From UBA8752 sp002336475 (GTDB lineage: Bacteria; Bacteroidota; Bacteroidia; Flavobacteriales_D; Sanyastnellaceae): 64,000 nucleotides of DNA. The notes under the pieces were generated by a model. The model was not told the origin of the DNA. It was given only the letters and a program-made list of their open reading frames with translations, and ran no database searches. Shown here in pieces: positions 35,722 through 45,371 of this stretch. The position numbers were made by a program, and so were the translations under genes. Position 1 is the first letter of the stretch, and the number at the start of each line of letters is the position of its first letter. Location of the stretch: contig OX044365.1 of the NCBI GenBank assembly GCA_943846755.1, positions 558,001 through 622,000 on the forward strand, in the 5' to 3' direction.

Positions 35722-37737
35722 TCATGGGGCCAACAGTGTCCTAAACTCTGCTTCACTGAGCACTGTAACGTTGAGCCTTTCGGCCTTTTCCCTCTTGGCG
35801 GGGCCCATTTTCTCCCCTGCGAGCAAAAAGTCGGTTTTCCCAGACACTCCACCGAGCAAACGCCCCCCATGTTGTTCTACAAGGCGCTTCAATTCATCTC
35901 GAGGCACAGTAAACACGCCGCTGACAACAAAGCTCTTGTTGGCCAACACCTGGCTTACGGCCTCTTGTTCCACCTCGGCGACGGAAAACTGCAAACCACT
36001 GGCCCTCAATGACTCTACACGCTTCGAATTGTCCTCTGAACCCAACCAATCCACCACAGCCTCAGCAATGACGGGGCCCACGACATCCAACTCTAACAGC
36101 GCCTCTGCTGTGGCCTCCTTCAGGGCCTCTAACGCCCCGAAATGGCGGGCCAACTTCTTGGCTACGGTTTCCCCAACATGTCGAATTCCCAACCCGAACA
36201 GCACCCTTTCAAAGGGGACCTGTTTCGATGCCTCGATGCCACTCAGCAAATTTCCAGCGCGTTTTTCGCCCATTCTGTCCAAGGTGAGCAACGCTGACTC
36301 CTGCAATTGATAAAGGTCCGCCACGTCTCGGATGAGCCCGGCAGACCAGAGCTGTTCCACTCCTTCCGAACCCAACCCATCGATGTTCATGGCCCGACGT
36401 GATGCAAAATGTTGGATCCTGCCTTTGATCTGCTCCGGGCAACCCGAGGCATTTGGGCAGTAGTGCCGCGCTTCTTCCTCTGCACGCACCAACGGAGTAT
36501 GGCAATCCGGACATTGGGTGGCATAGACAAGGGGAACCGAATCAGGTGGGCGTTCTTCGAGCACCACACCGACCACTTTGGGAATGATCTCTCCTCCTTT
36601 TTCTACGCGCACCATATCGCCTTCGCGGATGTCGAGCAAGGCAATTTGATCGGCGTTGTGCAAGGAGGCTTTTTGGACGGTTGTTCCTGCAATGGGGACC
36701 GGTTCTAAGTGGGCCACTGGCGTCACCGCTCCTGTGCGTCCAATTTGGTAGGCAATGTGGTTCAACCTCGTCAGCCCCTGTTCGGTTTCGAACTTGAATG
36801 CCAAGGCCCAACGCGGCGCTTTAGCCGTTGACCCTAGGGTCTTGCGTTGGTCGTGGCGGTCCACCTTCAACACCACCCCGTCGATCGCAAAGGGCAATGC
36901 ATGGCGCTCTGCGTCCCAATGCGCCAAAAACGCCATCACTTCTTCTACATCTTTTGCCACTTCAAAGGCGCGGCCCAAAACCAAAGGCGTTTTAAACCCC
37001 CAACCTTGGGCTGCCCGAACGCCATCGCTGTGGCCCTGAACTCCCCATTTTTCTGCGGTTTGGAGTTGTACGTCGTAGAGAAAGCAGTCCAACCCGCGCT
37101 TGGCCACTTCTCCGCTGTCTTGAAGCTTGAGGGTGCCTGCAGCCGTATTGCGTGGATTGGCAAACAACTTCTCCCCCTTTTCCTTCTTCTTGGCGTTCAA
37201 CGCATCAAATGCGGCGAATGGAAGAATGATCTCTCCCCTCACCTCCAGTTGCTCCGGAGCATCGGCTGGAAGAGAAAGTGGAATAGTGCGGATGGTGCGG
37301 ACGTTTTTGGTGATGTCTTCACCTACCGTGCCGTCTCCCCTGGTCAAGGCGCGCGCCAATTTGCGGCCTTCATATTGCAACGCAATGGCCACACCATCGT
37401 ATTTCAATTCGCAGGTAAAACTGGTAGCACCTGCGGATTCGCGGTGAATGCGGTCTGCCCATTCTTGGACTTCTTCGCTGCTGTAACTGTTGGCCAGTGA
37501 CAGCATGGGGCTGCTGTGGGGAACCTTCTCGAACTGCTCGGTAAAGCCTCCACCGACGCGTTGGGTAGGGCTGTTTGGGTCGAACAGATCCGGACGGGCC
37601 GATTCAAGCAGCACCAATTCTGACAACAAAGCATCGAACTCTCGGTCACCAATGGTCGGCGCCGCGAGCACATAGTAACGGTAGTTGTGGTCGTGGAGGG
37701 TGCGGCGCAGCTCCTCGATGCGTGGCTCTTCCTGCAT
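35722..37737 (-). CDS. ligA: NAD+-dependent DNA ligase
   Basis: Seals nicks in replication and repair. 671 residues, normal length. Adenylation lysine Lys112 in 'CELKYDGVAIALQ'; 'RGDGTVGEDIT' and 'NPRNTAAGTLK' are standard. The zinc finger has 'CPDC' and 'HYCPNASGCPEQ'. Helix-hairpin-helix repeats ('GIRHVGETVAKKLARHFG') and a C-terminal BRCT domain ('KSFVVSGVF', 'KTDFLLAGEKMGPAKREKAE') follow. The ATG at 37737 is used rather than the TTG five codons earlier. Last gene of the parE-to-ligA run, 11 bases after prmC. Confidence 0.97.
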   Translation of the reverse strand: MQEEPRIEELRRTLHDHNYRYYVLAAPTIGDREFDALLSELVLLESARPDLFDPNSPTQRVGGGFTEQFEKVPHSSPMLSLANSYSSEEVQEWADRIHRESAGATSFTCELKYDGVAIALQYEGRKLARALTRGDGTVGEDITKNVRTIRTIPLSLPADAPEQLEVRGEIILPFAAFDALNAKKKEKGEKLFANPRNTAAGTLKLQDSGEVAKRGLDCFLYDVQLQTAEKWGVQGHSDGVRAAQGWGFKTPLVLGRAFEVAKDVEEVMAFLAHWDAERHALPFAIDGVVLKVDRHDQRKTLGSTAKAPRWALAFKFETEQGLTRLNHIAYQIGRTGAVTPVAHLEPVPIAGTTVQKASLHNADQIALLDIREGDMVRVEKGGEIIPKVVGVVLEERPPDSVPLVYATQCPDCHTPLVRAEEEARHYCPNASGCPEQIKGRIQHFASRRAMNIDGLGSEGVEQLWSAGLIRDVADLYQLQESALLTLDRMGEKRAGNLLSGIEASKQVPFERVLFGLGIRHVGETVAKKLARHFGALEALKEATAEALLELDVVGPVIAEAVVDWLGSEDNSKRVESLRASGLQFSVAEVEQEAVSQVLANKSFVVSGVFTVPRDELKRLVEQHGGRLLGGVSGKTDFLLAGEKMGPAKREKAERLNVTVLSEAEFRTLLAP

Positions 37738-37748
37738 GGTTTTCCTGT

Positions 37749-38660
37749 TCAATGCCGCTTGAGACGAACTGCCCTTTCGGCACCTTGAAGGTCGCTGAGG
37801 ACCTCGGTTTTAGCCTCCTCGAGTTGCCAACAATTGGCCACCTCGCGGGTGAATTTCGAGTGACATTCGGCCACGAGGCATCCTAAAGGAGACAGGTGGG
37901 TCTTAGCACCCTGCAACAATGCATGGTAGAACCGCAAGGGGTCGTGGTCGGGAACGAACAGCGCCATCGCAGGTTCATGTTGGGTCACAAGATCCTCCAT
38001 TTCCCTTGACTCGGAGTCTGGGATGTAGGGCGGGTTGCTGATGATTCCATCAAATGCAGCCGGCCACGGGGCCCACGTTCCATCCAATGCATCCCCTTTG
38101 ACCCAGTGCACCTCGAGCCCCAAGGCTTCTGAATTTTGACGGGCCAGGTCCAAAGCCGCTTGCGAAAGGTCTCCACCCCACACCTCCCAATGAGGTCGGG
38201 CCGCTTTGATCGCCAATGCCATGCATCCAGTGCCTGTGCCCACATCTAGCACCCGGATGGTCCCTCCCGCGGCATTCGGGATGACCCCCTGCATGCCTTC
38301 AAGCAGCCACTCCACCACCTCTTCCGTCTCAGGACGTGGAACCAATGCTGCGGGACTGCATGCGATCCGAAGGCCCCTGAAATCGGTCCAACCCACCACG
38401 TGCTGTACCGGTTCTCCGGCGATGACCCGGTCCATCCAACCGGCCATGCGGTCCAGCTCACCTTCGTCATACCGGCGCTCAATAACGTCCAACATGGTTC
38501 GGCTTCGTTCATCGATGCCGGCCACCAGTCTATCGGCCAAGGCGTGGCATTCCCTTTCCGAAGTGCGCAGGTCAGACAACCCCTTGTGCAAAGCATTGCT
38601 CAACCAACGCCGCACTGCGCGGTCCCTGTTGTCCTCTGGAAAATCCGACCAGCGTCGCAT
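37749..38660 (-). CDS. prmC: Release-factor glutamine N5-methyltransferase
   Basis: Methylates the GGQ glutamine of RF1 and RF2 using S-adenosylmethionine. 303 residues. An N-terminal helical domain is followed by the methylase domain: SAM motif 'VLDVGTGTGCMALAIK' (residues 138-153) and the substrate-binding 'NPPYIP' at 209-214. 'PRPETEEVVEWLL' is the typical preceding motif. It lies 9 bases after mgsA in the same operon. Confidence 0.95.
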   Translation of the reverse strand: MRRWSDFPEDNRDRAVRRWLSNALHKGLSDLRTSERECHALADRLVAGIDERSRTMLDVIERRYDEGELDRMAGWMDRVIAGEPVQHVVGWTDFRGLRIACSPAALVPRPETEEVVEWLLEGMQGVIPNAAGGTIRVLDVGTGTGCMALAIKAARPHWEVWGGDLSQAALDLARQNSEALGLEVHWVKGDALDGTWAPWPAAFDGIISNPPYIPDSESREMEDLVTQHEPAMALFVPDHDPLRFYHALLQGAKTHLSPLGCLVAECHSKFTREVANCWQLEEAKTEVLSDLQGAERAVRLKRH

Positions 38661-38669
38661 GGGTGTGGC

Positions 38670-39032
38670 TCAGGCGATGTATCGCGCTATCAGCTCTGCA
38701 GTAGCGGGGTTGGTGGCCAATGGAATGTTGTAGACATCGCACAGCCGGAGCAACATGTTGATGTCCGGTTCGTGTGGGTGCTTGCCCATGGGATCTCTGA
38801 AAAAAATGACGCCCGCCACCTTTCCTTCCGTAATCCGGGAAGCGATCTGGGCATCTCCACCCTTTGGACCTGAAGCCACCGTCTCCACGTCAATTCCTTT
38901 CTCTTTCAGCCTGCTGCCCGTGGTTTGCGTGGCCAAGGTGGGCACTTTGGAAAAGAACTGACGGTATTTCAAGACAAACTCAACGAGGTCATCCTTTTTG
39001 CCGTCGTGGGCAATCAGCGCGATGTATTTCAT
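38670..39032 (-). CDS. mgsA: Methylglyoxal synthase
   Basis: Converts dihydroxyacetone phosphate to methylglyoxal and phosphate, a glycolytic overflow bypass. 120 residues, shorter than the E. coli enzyme (152). Catalytic residues are in place: Asp60 in 'GPKGGDAQ', Asp80 in 'FFRDPMG', and 'HPHEPD' with His87 and Asp90; His9 lies in 'ALIAHDGKK'. The start overlaps the amylase stop by 4 bases, a strong sign of coupling to that gene. Confidence 0.95.
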   Translation of the reverse strand: MKYIALIAHDGKKDDLVEFVLKYRQFFSKVPTLATQTTGSRLKEKGIDVETVASGPKGGDAQIASRITEGKVAGVIFFRDPMGKHPHEPDINMLLRLCDVYNIPLATNPATAELIARYIA

Positions 39033-40456
39033 GCGTCTTTCTTGACAAACACCTCATAGCTCCAAGGCTCCCAGACGTCTTTGCTAAATGAGCTTCGGGC
39101 AAAGGTGAACCGGTAGCCTTCGATGCCTTCCGGCTTGAAACGCACAGGTTTGTCGCTGAGGTTGATGGCCACTTTGATGCTCGTCCCCTCTGATGCCCGC
39201 TCGAAGTACAGCATGTCCCCTTCGTCGACGAGCTGCACAGGGCGCACACCAAATTCACCATTGCTCAATGGGGCGTGACGGTGGTGCAAATCATGCAACA
39301 TGCGGTAGAAGGACATCGCTTTGAAATCGCCCCAGGGAATGGTGTCCTTTTCAAAAAAGCGCAGACGCTTGTTCATTTCGCTTTCTTGACCACCGTAGAG
39401 CAAAGGCGTCCCAAACAATGTGCCGCACAACACCGCCATGGCCCGACCAGCCTCTCCGTAGCGCTCTTCTACCGTTCCATTCCAAGAGTTTTCGTCATGG
39501 TTGGTGATGAAGTTGAGGCGGTAGGCCGACTCAGGGAAGCGTTCAAACTCCCTTTTGAGGTAAGCCCGAATGCTGTCGGCATTCATGTTCCCTTGGGCCA
39601 CCTCATTGGTGATGTGGTGAAACTCCCAAGCATAACTGGCATCAAATGCCCGCTCATGGTGTTCTGGCTCCTCTGCCTCTGCCAACATGAAAACCTCAGG
39701 CTCTTCTTTTTCCAAGGTCCTTCTCACCCTGTTCCAGAATGGCGTGGGCACCTTGCCTGCCACATCACAACGGAAACCATCGACATCGTGGTCACGCACC
39801 CAAAACAGCATGGCTTCCTCCATGGCCCCATAGAGTCCATTCTCTTCTCCACGGTCCCAATCGAGCTGTGCGACATCCACCCAGTCTGTGCCCGTAGGCG
39901 GCTGGATTTTCCCTTCTTCATCAAGGAGGTAATACCCCTGACCCTCCGCACTTTCTGTCCACACTGCATCGAATGCTGTATGGTTCGCGACCCAGTCGAT
40001 GATCACCTTCATCCCATAGTCGTGCGCTGTGGCGACAAAGGCATCAAAGTCCGCCCAAGTGCCATAGCTCGGATTGAGTGCTGTGTAATCCCGAACGCTG
40101 TAAGGACTGCCCAACGAGGTGCTGCCGGGTTGGACCAAAAAGTTGTTGCTGTTCTCTCCGCCTTTGCGGTTGACCTCTCCAATCGGGTGCACCGGCATCA
40201 GCCAAATCACATCCACCCCAATTTGCTTGATGCGCGCCAAATCCAACATCGCACTTTTCAGGTCACCCTGTGGCGTATGCTGTCGCACATTCATCTCATA
40301 AATGACCGCGTTACGCGACCACTCAGGGTGGATCAGGGCATCGGAAGTATCGGTGCCATTGACGGCTTGTGCGTCAGAAGAGGCGCGGTCAGCCGGAGCA
40401 TCGGAACAGGCCACCAACAGCAGTGTGGCCAAGCAAAAAAATGTGGGGCGAAACAT
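39029..40456 (-). CDS. Alpha-amylase family (GH13) lipoprotein
   Basis: 475 residues, probably acting on alpha-glucans in the periplasm or at the outer membrane. The lipobox is 'LLVACSD' with Cys17. The TIM-barrel motifs are present: 'DWVANH' (154-159), nucleophile Asp231 in 'GFRCDVA', acid/base Glu260 in 'MLAEAEE', and Asp321 in 'NHDEN'. A small C-terminal beta domain completes the enzyme. It stands between parC (15 bases upstream) and mgsA (4-base overlap). The precise substrate cannot be told. Confidence 0.93.
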   Translation of the reverse strand: MFRPTFFCLATLLLVACSDAPADRASSDAQAVNGTDTSDALIHPEWSRNAVIYEMNVRQHTPQGDLKSAMLDLARIKQIGVDVIWLMPVHPIGEVNRKGGENSNNFLVQPGSTSLGSPYSVRDYTALNPSYGTWADFDAFVATAHDYGMKVIIDWVANHTAFDAVWTESAEGQGYYLLDEEGKIQPPTGTDWVDVAQLDWDRGEENGLYGAMEEAMLFWVRDHDVDGFRCDVAGKVPTPFWNRVRRTLEKEEPEVFMLAEAEEPEHHERAFDASYAWEFHHITNEVAQGNMNADSIRAYLKREFERFPESAYRLNFITNHDENSWNGTVEERYGEAGRAMAVLCGTLFGTPLLYGGQESEMNKRLRFFEKDTIPWGDFKAMSFYRMLHDLHHRHAPLSNGEFGVRPVQLVDEGDMLYFERASEGTSIKVAINLSDKPVRFKPEGIEGYRFTFARSSFSKDVWEPWSYEVFVKKDA

Positions 40457-40471
40457 GTGGCGAAGATATCT

Positions 40472-43324
40472 TCAGAAAAGGGAGGCCTGTGGACCGTCAT
40501 CCCCATCTTCCGGGTTTTTTGTTGCAGCATCCTCTGGGGCTGTTGGCGCAGCTGTCGAGGATGGTGCTGATTCCGCTTTAGGCTGGGGCGCATGCGGCAC
40601 CTCTGCAGGTTTCGCATCGTTCCTTTCCGGCGCTGTAGGCGGGGCCAGTTCTTCGACATCCTCCCCTACAGCAGGCAATTCAGCGTTGGGATCAGGGGTG
40701 TCTTCCATGGTCACTTTGGCGCGTGGATCCACCGACAAACGCTTGCCTCTGGCCTTGACCCCTTTGACCGAGATGAATTCATTCAAGCTGAACCTTTGCT
40801 CCCCCAAATCTTTGGCTGTGCACTTGATGACAGGGGCGCCATGGTCGGTAAAGAGCAGCATGCTTGACCCCTCGGACTCACCGATGAACTCCATGGTCTT
40901 GCTCGAATTCTCTGCATGAAACCGTTTGACATAAACGGCCTTTTTTTCGCCGTCCCGGTGAACCACCGTCAATGGACGGTCTGAGTGCCACTTGTCGAGG
41001 AAAATCATGTCATCCGGAAAATGGGTGCTCAACTCCGGCTTCACCAATTCATAGGCACCTGAAGCCACGACCACCAGCAAGCGGTCATCGGGTCCAAAAG
41101 CCCCCACCAACCGGCCTCTGCCCTCGCTGTTGAGGCGTTTGACGGCCTCATCGAACCACACCTTTCGAGCGCCCAAGGTGCTGGTGCCCGCACTTTTCAG
41201 ATCGACCCTGCCCGTGACGGCATATTTGGTCGCGGTATTTCCTGCTGCACCTCGGCCTTTGATGGCAATCTCGGCAAAGTCAACATCCACCTTTAAGGAC
41301 TTGAGACGGGGCATGCGGCTCAGGTGAATCGTCACCTGTTCTGCCTCCCCATTGAGGTTGGCACTCAACCACAACACCTGGCTTCCCGGTGTTCCTTTGG
41401 TCAAATGGTACACCTTGTCGCGGGTCATGGAAGTCACATGAAAACGCTTGACAAAAGTGCGTCCGCCGCCGGTTTTCTTCCCATCGCGGTACATCAGATT
41501 GTAGGTGGTGCGCTCATCGCCCCGCTTCCATATCCCAACGTGCAAAATGTCCTTTCCAAAAAACGCTTTGGGGCTGACTTTGGAAACCTGCATTGTGCCA
41601 TCCTTTCGAAACACAATGATGTCGGCAATGTCTGAGCAATCACAGATGTAATCACCTTCTCCACGCGGCATTCCAATGCCCACAAAGCCTTCCTTTTTAT
41701 CGGCGTAGAGTTTGTGATTGGCCACCGCCACTTTGGCGCTGTCAATGTTGCCAAACGCGCGCAAGGTGGTCCTCCGCTCGCGGCCTTTGCCGTATTTCTT
41801 TTTGAGCTGACGGTACCACTCTATGGTGTAATCCGTGAGGTGCTCCAGATGGTTCTTGACCTCATCGATCTCTACTTCCAGATTGGCAATCCGTTGGTCC
41901 GCTTTGTCGGAGTCGAATTTCGAGATGCGCTTGATGCGGATTTCGGTCAATCGGGTGACATCCTCGTCGGTAACGGGGCGGATCAAATGCTTGATGTGCG
42001 GCGCGAGACCTTCATGAATGGCCTTCAAAATGGCATCCCAGGTTTCGCACTCTTCGATGTCCCGGTAGATGCGCTTTTCGATGAAGATTTTCTCCAGAGA
42101 AGCGAAGTGCCAAGACTCTTGCAATTCGCCGAGGCGGATTTCCAGCTCTCTGCCCAGCAGCATCCGGGTGCGGTCTGCACTTCGCTTGAGGATTTCCTTG
42201 ACCCCCAAGAACACCGGACGGTCGTTTTCAATCACGCATGCGTTGGGAGCGATGCGCACCTCGCAATCTGTAAAAGCGAACAGCGCATCAATGGTCCGGT
42301 CTGGAGAGACGCCAGACGCCAAGTGGATCATCACTTCTACAAACTCTGCCGTGTTGTCTTCGACGCGTTTGACCTTGATTTTACCCTTGTCGTTGGCCTT
42401 GAGAATGCTCTCAATCAGCGAAGTCGTGGTGACGCCATATGGCAGCTCGTCGACCACGAGGGTTTTGTTGTCCTCCTTCCGGATTTTGGCCCGGACGCGG
42501 ACGCGTCCTCCCCGGAGCCCATCGTTGTAGAGCTCGCAATCGGCCTCCCCGCCTGCAGGAAAGTCAGGCAGCAGCTTAAAACTGCGCCCTTTGAGGTAAG
42601 CCACGGCGCCGTCTATCAACTCTACAAAGTTGTGAGGCAGCATTTTACAGGCCAGTCCTACGGCGATGCCTTCGGCGCCTTGCTGCAGCAACAGCGGGAA
42701 TTTTACCGGAAGTGTTTCGGGCTCCTGGTTGCGGCCATCATAGCTGGCCAGCCAATGGGTGGTTTTGGGATTGAAGAGTGCTTCTTTGGCAAACGTGCTC
42801 AACCGTGTCTCGATGTAACGCGGCGCAGCAGCCCGGTCGCCCGTTGCGACGTTGCCCCAGTTTCCCTGACAGTCCAACACGAGTTCGCGCTGGCCAATTT
42901 GCACCATGGCGTCGCCAATGCTCGCGTCACCGTGGGGGTGAAACTTCATGGTGTTGCCGATGGCATTGGCCACCTTGTGGAACCTGCCGTCCTCCAGCTC
43001 CCTCAAAGAGTGCAGAATGCGCCGTTGAACAGGCTTCAAACCGTCGTGCAGGTGCGGTACAGCGCGCTCGAGGATCACATAGGATGCATAGTCCAAGAAG
43101 TACTCGTTGTACATCCCTTTGATGCGGATGACCTGCTCCAAGTCCTTGGTGCCATCTCCACCTTCGGCCGCCTCCAAGGTGCCTTCTTCCGAAGCCTCAC
43201 CCATGTCATCGCCGTCTCCGGCCGGCGTTGGCGTCCCGCCTGCTGTAGATCCGTCCTCGTTTCCTTCGGACTTCATGCCGTCTTGCTCGTCCCGCTCCTC
43301 GGGACCCTGGGCTTCCTCGCTCAT
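40472..43324 (-). CDS. parC: DNA topoisomerase IV subunit A
   Basis: Cuts and rejoins DNA to unlink daughter chromosomes. 950 residues. Catalytic Tyr170 in 'AAAPRYIETRLS', with 'HPHGDASIGDAMV' before it. The C-terminal beta-pinwheel domain follows, ending in a long low-complexity Pro/Ala/Glu tail. An acidic, Gly-rich N-terminal extension of about 60 residues ('MSEEAQGPEERDEQDG') precedes the family domain, which is unusual. The start overlaps the parE stop by 4 bases. GyrA is less likely given the tight parE-parC pairing typical of Bacteroidota. Confidence 0.92.
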   Translation of the reverse strand: MSEEAQGPEERDEQDGMKSEGNEDGSTAGGTPTPAGDGDDMGEASEEGTLEAAEGGDGTKDLEQVIRIKGMYNEYFLDYASYVILERAVPHLHDGLKPVQRRILHSLRELEDGRFHKVANAIGNTMKFHPHGDASIGDAMVQIGQRELVLDCQGNWGNVATGDRAAAPRYIETRLSTFAKEALFNPKTTHWLASYDGRNQEPETLPVKFPLLLQQGAEGIAVGLACKMLPHNFVELIDGAVAYLKGRSFKLLPDFPAGGEADCELYNDGLRGGRVRVRAKIRKEDNKTLVVDELPYGVTTTSLIESILKANDKGKIKVKRVEDNTAEFVEVMIHLASGVSPDRTIDALFAFTDCEVRIAPNACVIENDRPVFLGVKEILKRSADRTRMLLGRELEIRLGELQESWHFASLEKIFIEKRIYRDIEECETWDAILKAIHEGLAPHIKHLIRPVTDEDVTRLTEIRIKRISKFDSDKADQRIANLEVEIDEVKNHLEHLTDYTIEWYRQLKKKYGKGRERRTTLRAFGNIDSAKVAVANHKLYADKKEGFVGIGMPRGEGDYICDCSDIADIIVFRKDGTMQVSKVSPKAFFGKDILHVGIWKRGDERTTYNLMYRDGKKTGGGRTFVKRFHVTSMTRDKVYHLTKGTPGSQVLWLSANLNGEAEQVTIHLSRMPRLKSLKVDVDFAEIAIKGRGAAGNTATKYAVTGRVDLKSAGTSTLGARKVWFDEAVKRLNSEGRGRLVGAFGPDDRLLVVVASGAYELVKPELSTHFPDDMIFLDKWHSDRPLTVVHRDGEKKAVYVKRFHAENSSKTMEFIGESEGSSMLLFTDHGAPVIKCTAKDLGEQRFSLNEFISVKGVKARGKRLSVDPRAKVTMEDTPDPNAELPAVGEDVEELAPPTAPERNDAKPAEVPHAPQPKAESAPSSTAAPTAPEDAATKNPEDGDDGPQASLF

Positions 43325-45192
43325 GCCGCTTCCGTGGTTTCCTTGGGTTCATCCGGGTCCTTTTCGACACGGAGATTGTCAATGATGAAGCGCTGCCGAT
43401 CTGGGGTGTTCTTCCCCATGAAAAACGACAGCATGTCATCGAGTTGGTGCTCGCCTCCGAGGTCCACTGGATCGAGCCTGATGTCCTCCCCTATGAAGTG
43501 AGAGAACTCGTCGGGACTGATCTCACCCAATCCCTTGAATCGGGTGATCTCAGGCTTTGGACCGAGGGCTCCAATGGCGCTGACGCGCTCCTCCTCAGAA
43601 TAGCAATACCGGGTTTCTTTTTTGTTCCGCACCCGGAAGAGTGGCGTTTGCAACACATACAGGTGCCCCTTCCTCACCAGGTCGGGAAAGAACTGCAGGA
43701 AAAACGTCATGAGCAGAATGCGGATGTGCATTCCGTCCACATCGGCATCCGTTGCGATGATGACCTGGTTGTAACGCAGCCCGTCCAGTCCATCCTCGAT
43801 GTCGAGGGCGGCTTGCAGCAGGTTGAATTCCTCGTTCTCATAGACGACCTTCTTGGTCAAGCCATAACAATTGAGGGGCTTTCCTTTGAGGGAGAACACC
43901 GCCTGGGTGTTGACATCGCGGGCTTTGGTGATGCTGCCCGAAGCGCTGTCGCCCTCGGTGATGAACAACATGGACTCCTCGGCCCGGTCGTGCTTCTTGG
44001 TGAGGTGCACCCTGCAGTCGCGCAGTTTCTTGTTGTGTAAGCTGGCCTTTTTCGCCCGTTCTCTCGCGAGCTTTTTGATGCCTGCGAGGTCCTTGCGCTC
44101 TTTTTCGCTCTGCAGAATCCGCTTGAGCAAGGCCGTGGCCGTGTCGGGATTGCGGTGCAGGTGGTTGGCCAGCTCTACTTTGAGAAAGTCATAGACGAAG
44201 GAACGCATGCTCGTTCCTCCTGGACGGATTTCCGATGACCCCAGCTTGGTTTTTGTCTGTGATTCAAATACCGGTTCCTGCACCCTTACTGCAATGGCCG
44301 CCATCAAACCCATGCGGACATCACCGGGGTCGTATTCCTTTTGGAAAAAGTCCCGGACCACCTTGACATAGGCTTCCCTAAGTGCCTTCTGGTGGGTTCC
44401 ACCCTGCGTGGTGTATTGACCGTTGACAAAGCTGTAGTGGTCTTCGCCATAAGCCTGGGTGTGCGTCAAAGCCACCTCTATGTCATCCCCCTTGAGGTGC
44501 ATGATGGGATAACCGGATTCTGCGGAGAGGTTTTGCTTGATCAGGTCCTTGAGGCCGTCTTCACTGTGTATTTTCTCCCCGTTGAAGACCAAGGTCAAAC
44601 CACTGTTGAGGTACGCATAATTCCAGAGCAAGCGCTCTACGTATTCTCGCCTGTATTGGTAAGACTTGAATACCGAAGCGTCTGGGCGGAACCAAGTGCG
44701 GGTTCCGTTCCGCAATGAAGTTGAAGTGACTTTTTCGTCGTCTTTGAGGACCCCCAATTCAAAGCTGGCTGCCTTGACGCTGCCCTCCCTGAAACTCTCA
44801 ATCCTGAATTCAGAGGACAAGGCGTTCACGGCTTTGGTACCCACACCATTCAGACCCACCGTTTTGCTGAAAGCGCCCTCGCTGTACTTCGCTCCGGTGT
44901 TGATTTTGGAGACACAGTCCACAACGGCTCCGTGCGGGATTCCCCTGCCGTAATCTCGGACCTGAACCGCACCTTCTTTGATGCTGATTTCTATGATCTT
45001 GCCATGGCCCATAAGGTGTTCATCGATGCTGTTGTCGATGACTTCCTTGAGCAGGACGTAAATGCCATCATCGGCACTGGCGCCGTCGCCCAACTTGCCG
45101 ATGTACATGCCGGGCCTCAGCCGGATGTGCTCTTTCCAATCAAGCGACCTAATGTCACTCTCTGTATAATCCTGTTTTCCTTGGTGTGCCAC
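43321..45192 (-). CDS. parE: DNA topoisomerase IV subunit B
   Basis: ATPase subunit, 623 residues. GHKL ATP-binding motifs 'EVIDNSIDEH' and 'DYGRGIPHG', transducer 'QTKTKLGSSE', and Toprim motifs 'FITEGDSASGSI' and 'DADVDGMHIRILL'. The GTG at 45192 starts 'MAHQGKQDYTESDIRSLDW', normal for the family. First gene of a six-gene run with parC, amylase, mgsA, prmC and ligA. A TACTTTTC -7 candidate lies 25 bases upstream. Confidence 0.94.
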   Translation of the reverse strand: MAHQGKQDYTESDIRSLDWKEHIRLRPGMYIGKLGDGASADDGIYVLLKEVIDNSIDEHLMGHGKIIEISIKEGAVQVRDYGRGIPHGAVVDCVSKINTGAKYSEGAFSKTVGLNGVGTKAVNALSSEFRIESFREGSVKAASFELGVLKDDEKVTSTSLRNGTRTWFRPDASVFKSYQYRREYVERLLWNYAYLNSGLTLVFNGEKIHSEDGLKDLIKQNLSAESGYPIMHLKGDDIEVALTHTQAYGEDHYSFVNGQYTTQGGTHQKALREAYVKVVRDFFQKEYDPGDVRMGLMAAIAVRVQEPVFESQTKTKLGSSEIRPGGTSMRSFVYDFLKVELANHLHRNPDTATALLKRILQSEKERKDLAGIKKLARERAKKASLHNKKLRDCRVHLTKKHDRAEESMLFITEGDSASGSITKARDVNTQAVFSLKGKPLNCYGLTKKVVYENEEFNLLQAALDIEDGLDGLRYNQVIIATDADVDGMHIRILLMTFFLQFFPDLVRKGHLYVLQTPLFRVRNKKETRYCYSEEERVSAIGALGPKPEITRFKGLGEISPDEFSHFIGEDIRLDPVDLGGEHQLDDMLSFFMGKNTPDRQRFIIDNLRVEKDPDEPKETTEAA

Positions 45193-45217
45193 GCTGGTGT
45201 GCCTGTTGAGCCAACCT

Positions 45218-45225
45218 GAAAAGTA
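45218..45225 (-). promoter_or_regulatory. Candidate -7 element TACTTTTC for the parE operon
   Basis: TAnnTTTG with the last base changed, 25 bases before the parE GTG, in the 179-base divergent region shared with the metalloprotease gene. I see nothing else in that region apart from the element at 45361. Confidence 0.35.
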
Positions 45226-45360
45226 CTGGATTTCTAGGCCCTATCAGCATTCTAAAAGCCGCCGTTTTCCACATGTGCGCAGGTTCTTTCCCATTGACAA
45301 TGACAAATCTCACCTCAACTATGACCCTCATCGTTGCTCCATGTGAATCAAAATCGCCGT

Positions 45361-45368
45361 TATCTTGT
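45361..45368 (+). promoter_or_regulatory. Candidate -7 element TATCTTGT for the metalloprotease gene
   Basis: TAnnTT core, 3 bases before the ATG at 45372. A TTG at 45334 lies 24 bases upstream, slightly far for a -33 element. Confidence 0.27.
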
Positions 45369-45371
45369 TGC

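Noticed and set aside
35690..35745. Possible hairpin GCCCC-N9-GGGGC at the ligA stop as a terminator
   Set aside because: Only five pairs, overlaps the stop codon, and has no T-run.
41714..43501. 595-codon plus-strand open frame opposite parC
   Set aside because: Antisense to parC with its catalytic Tyr and full-length domains; no signal, no domain.
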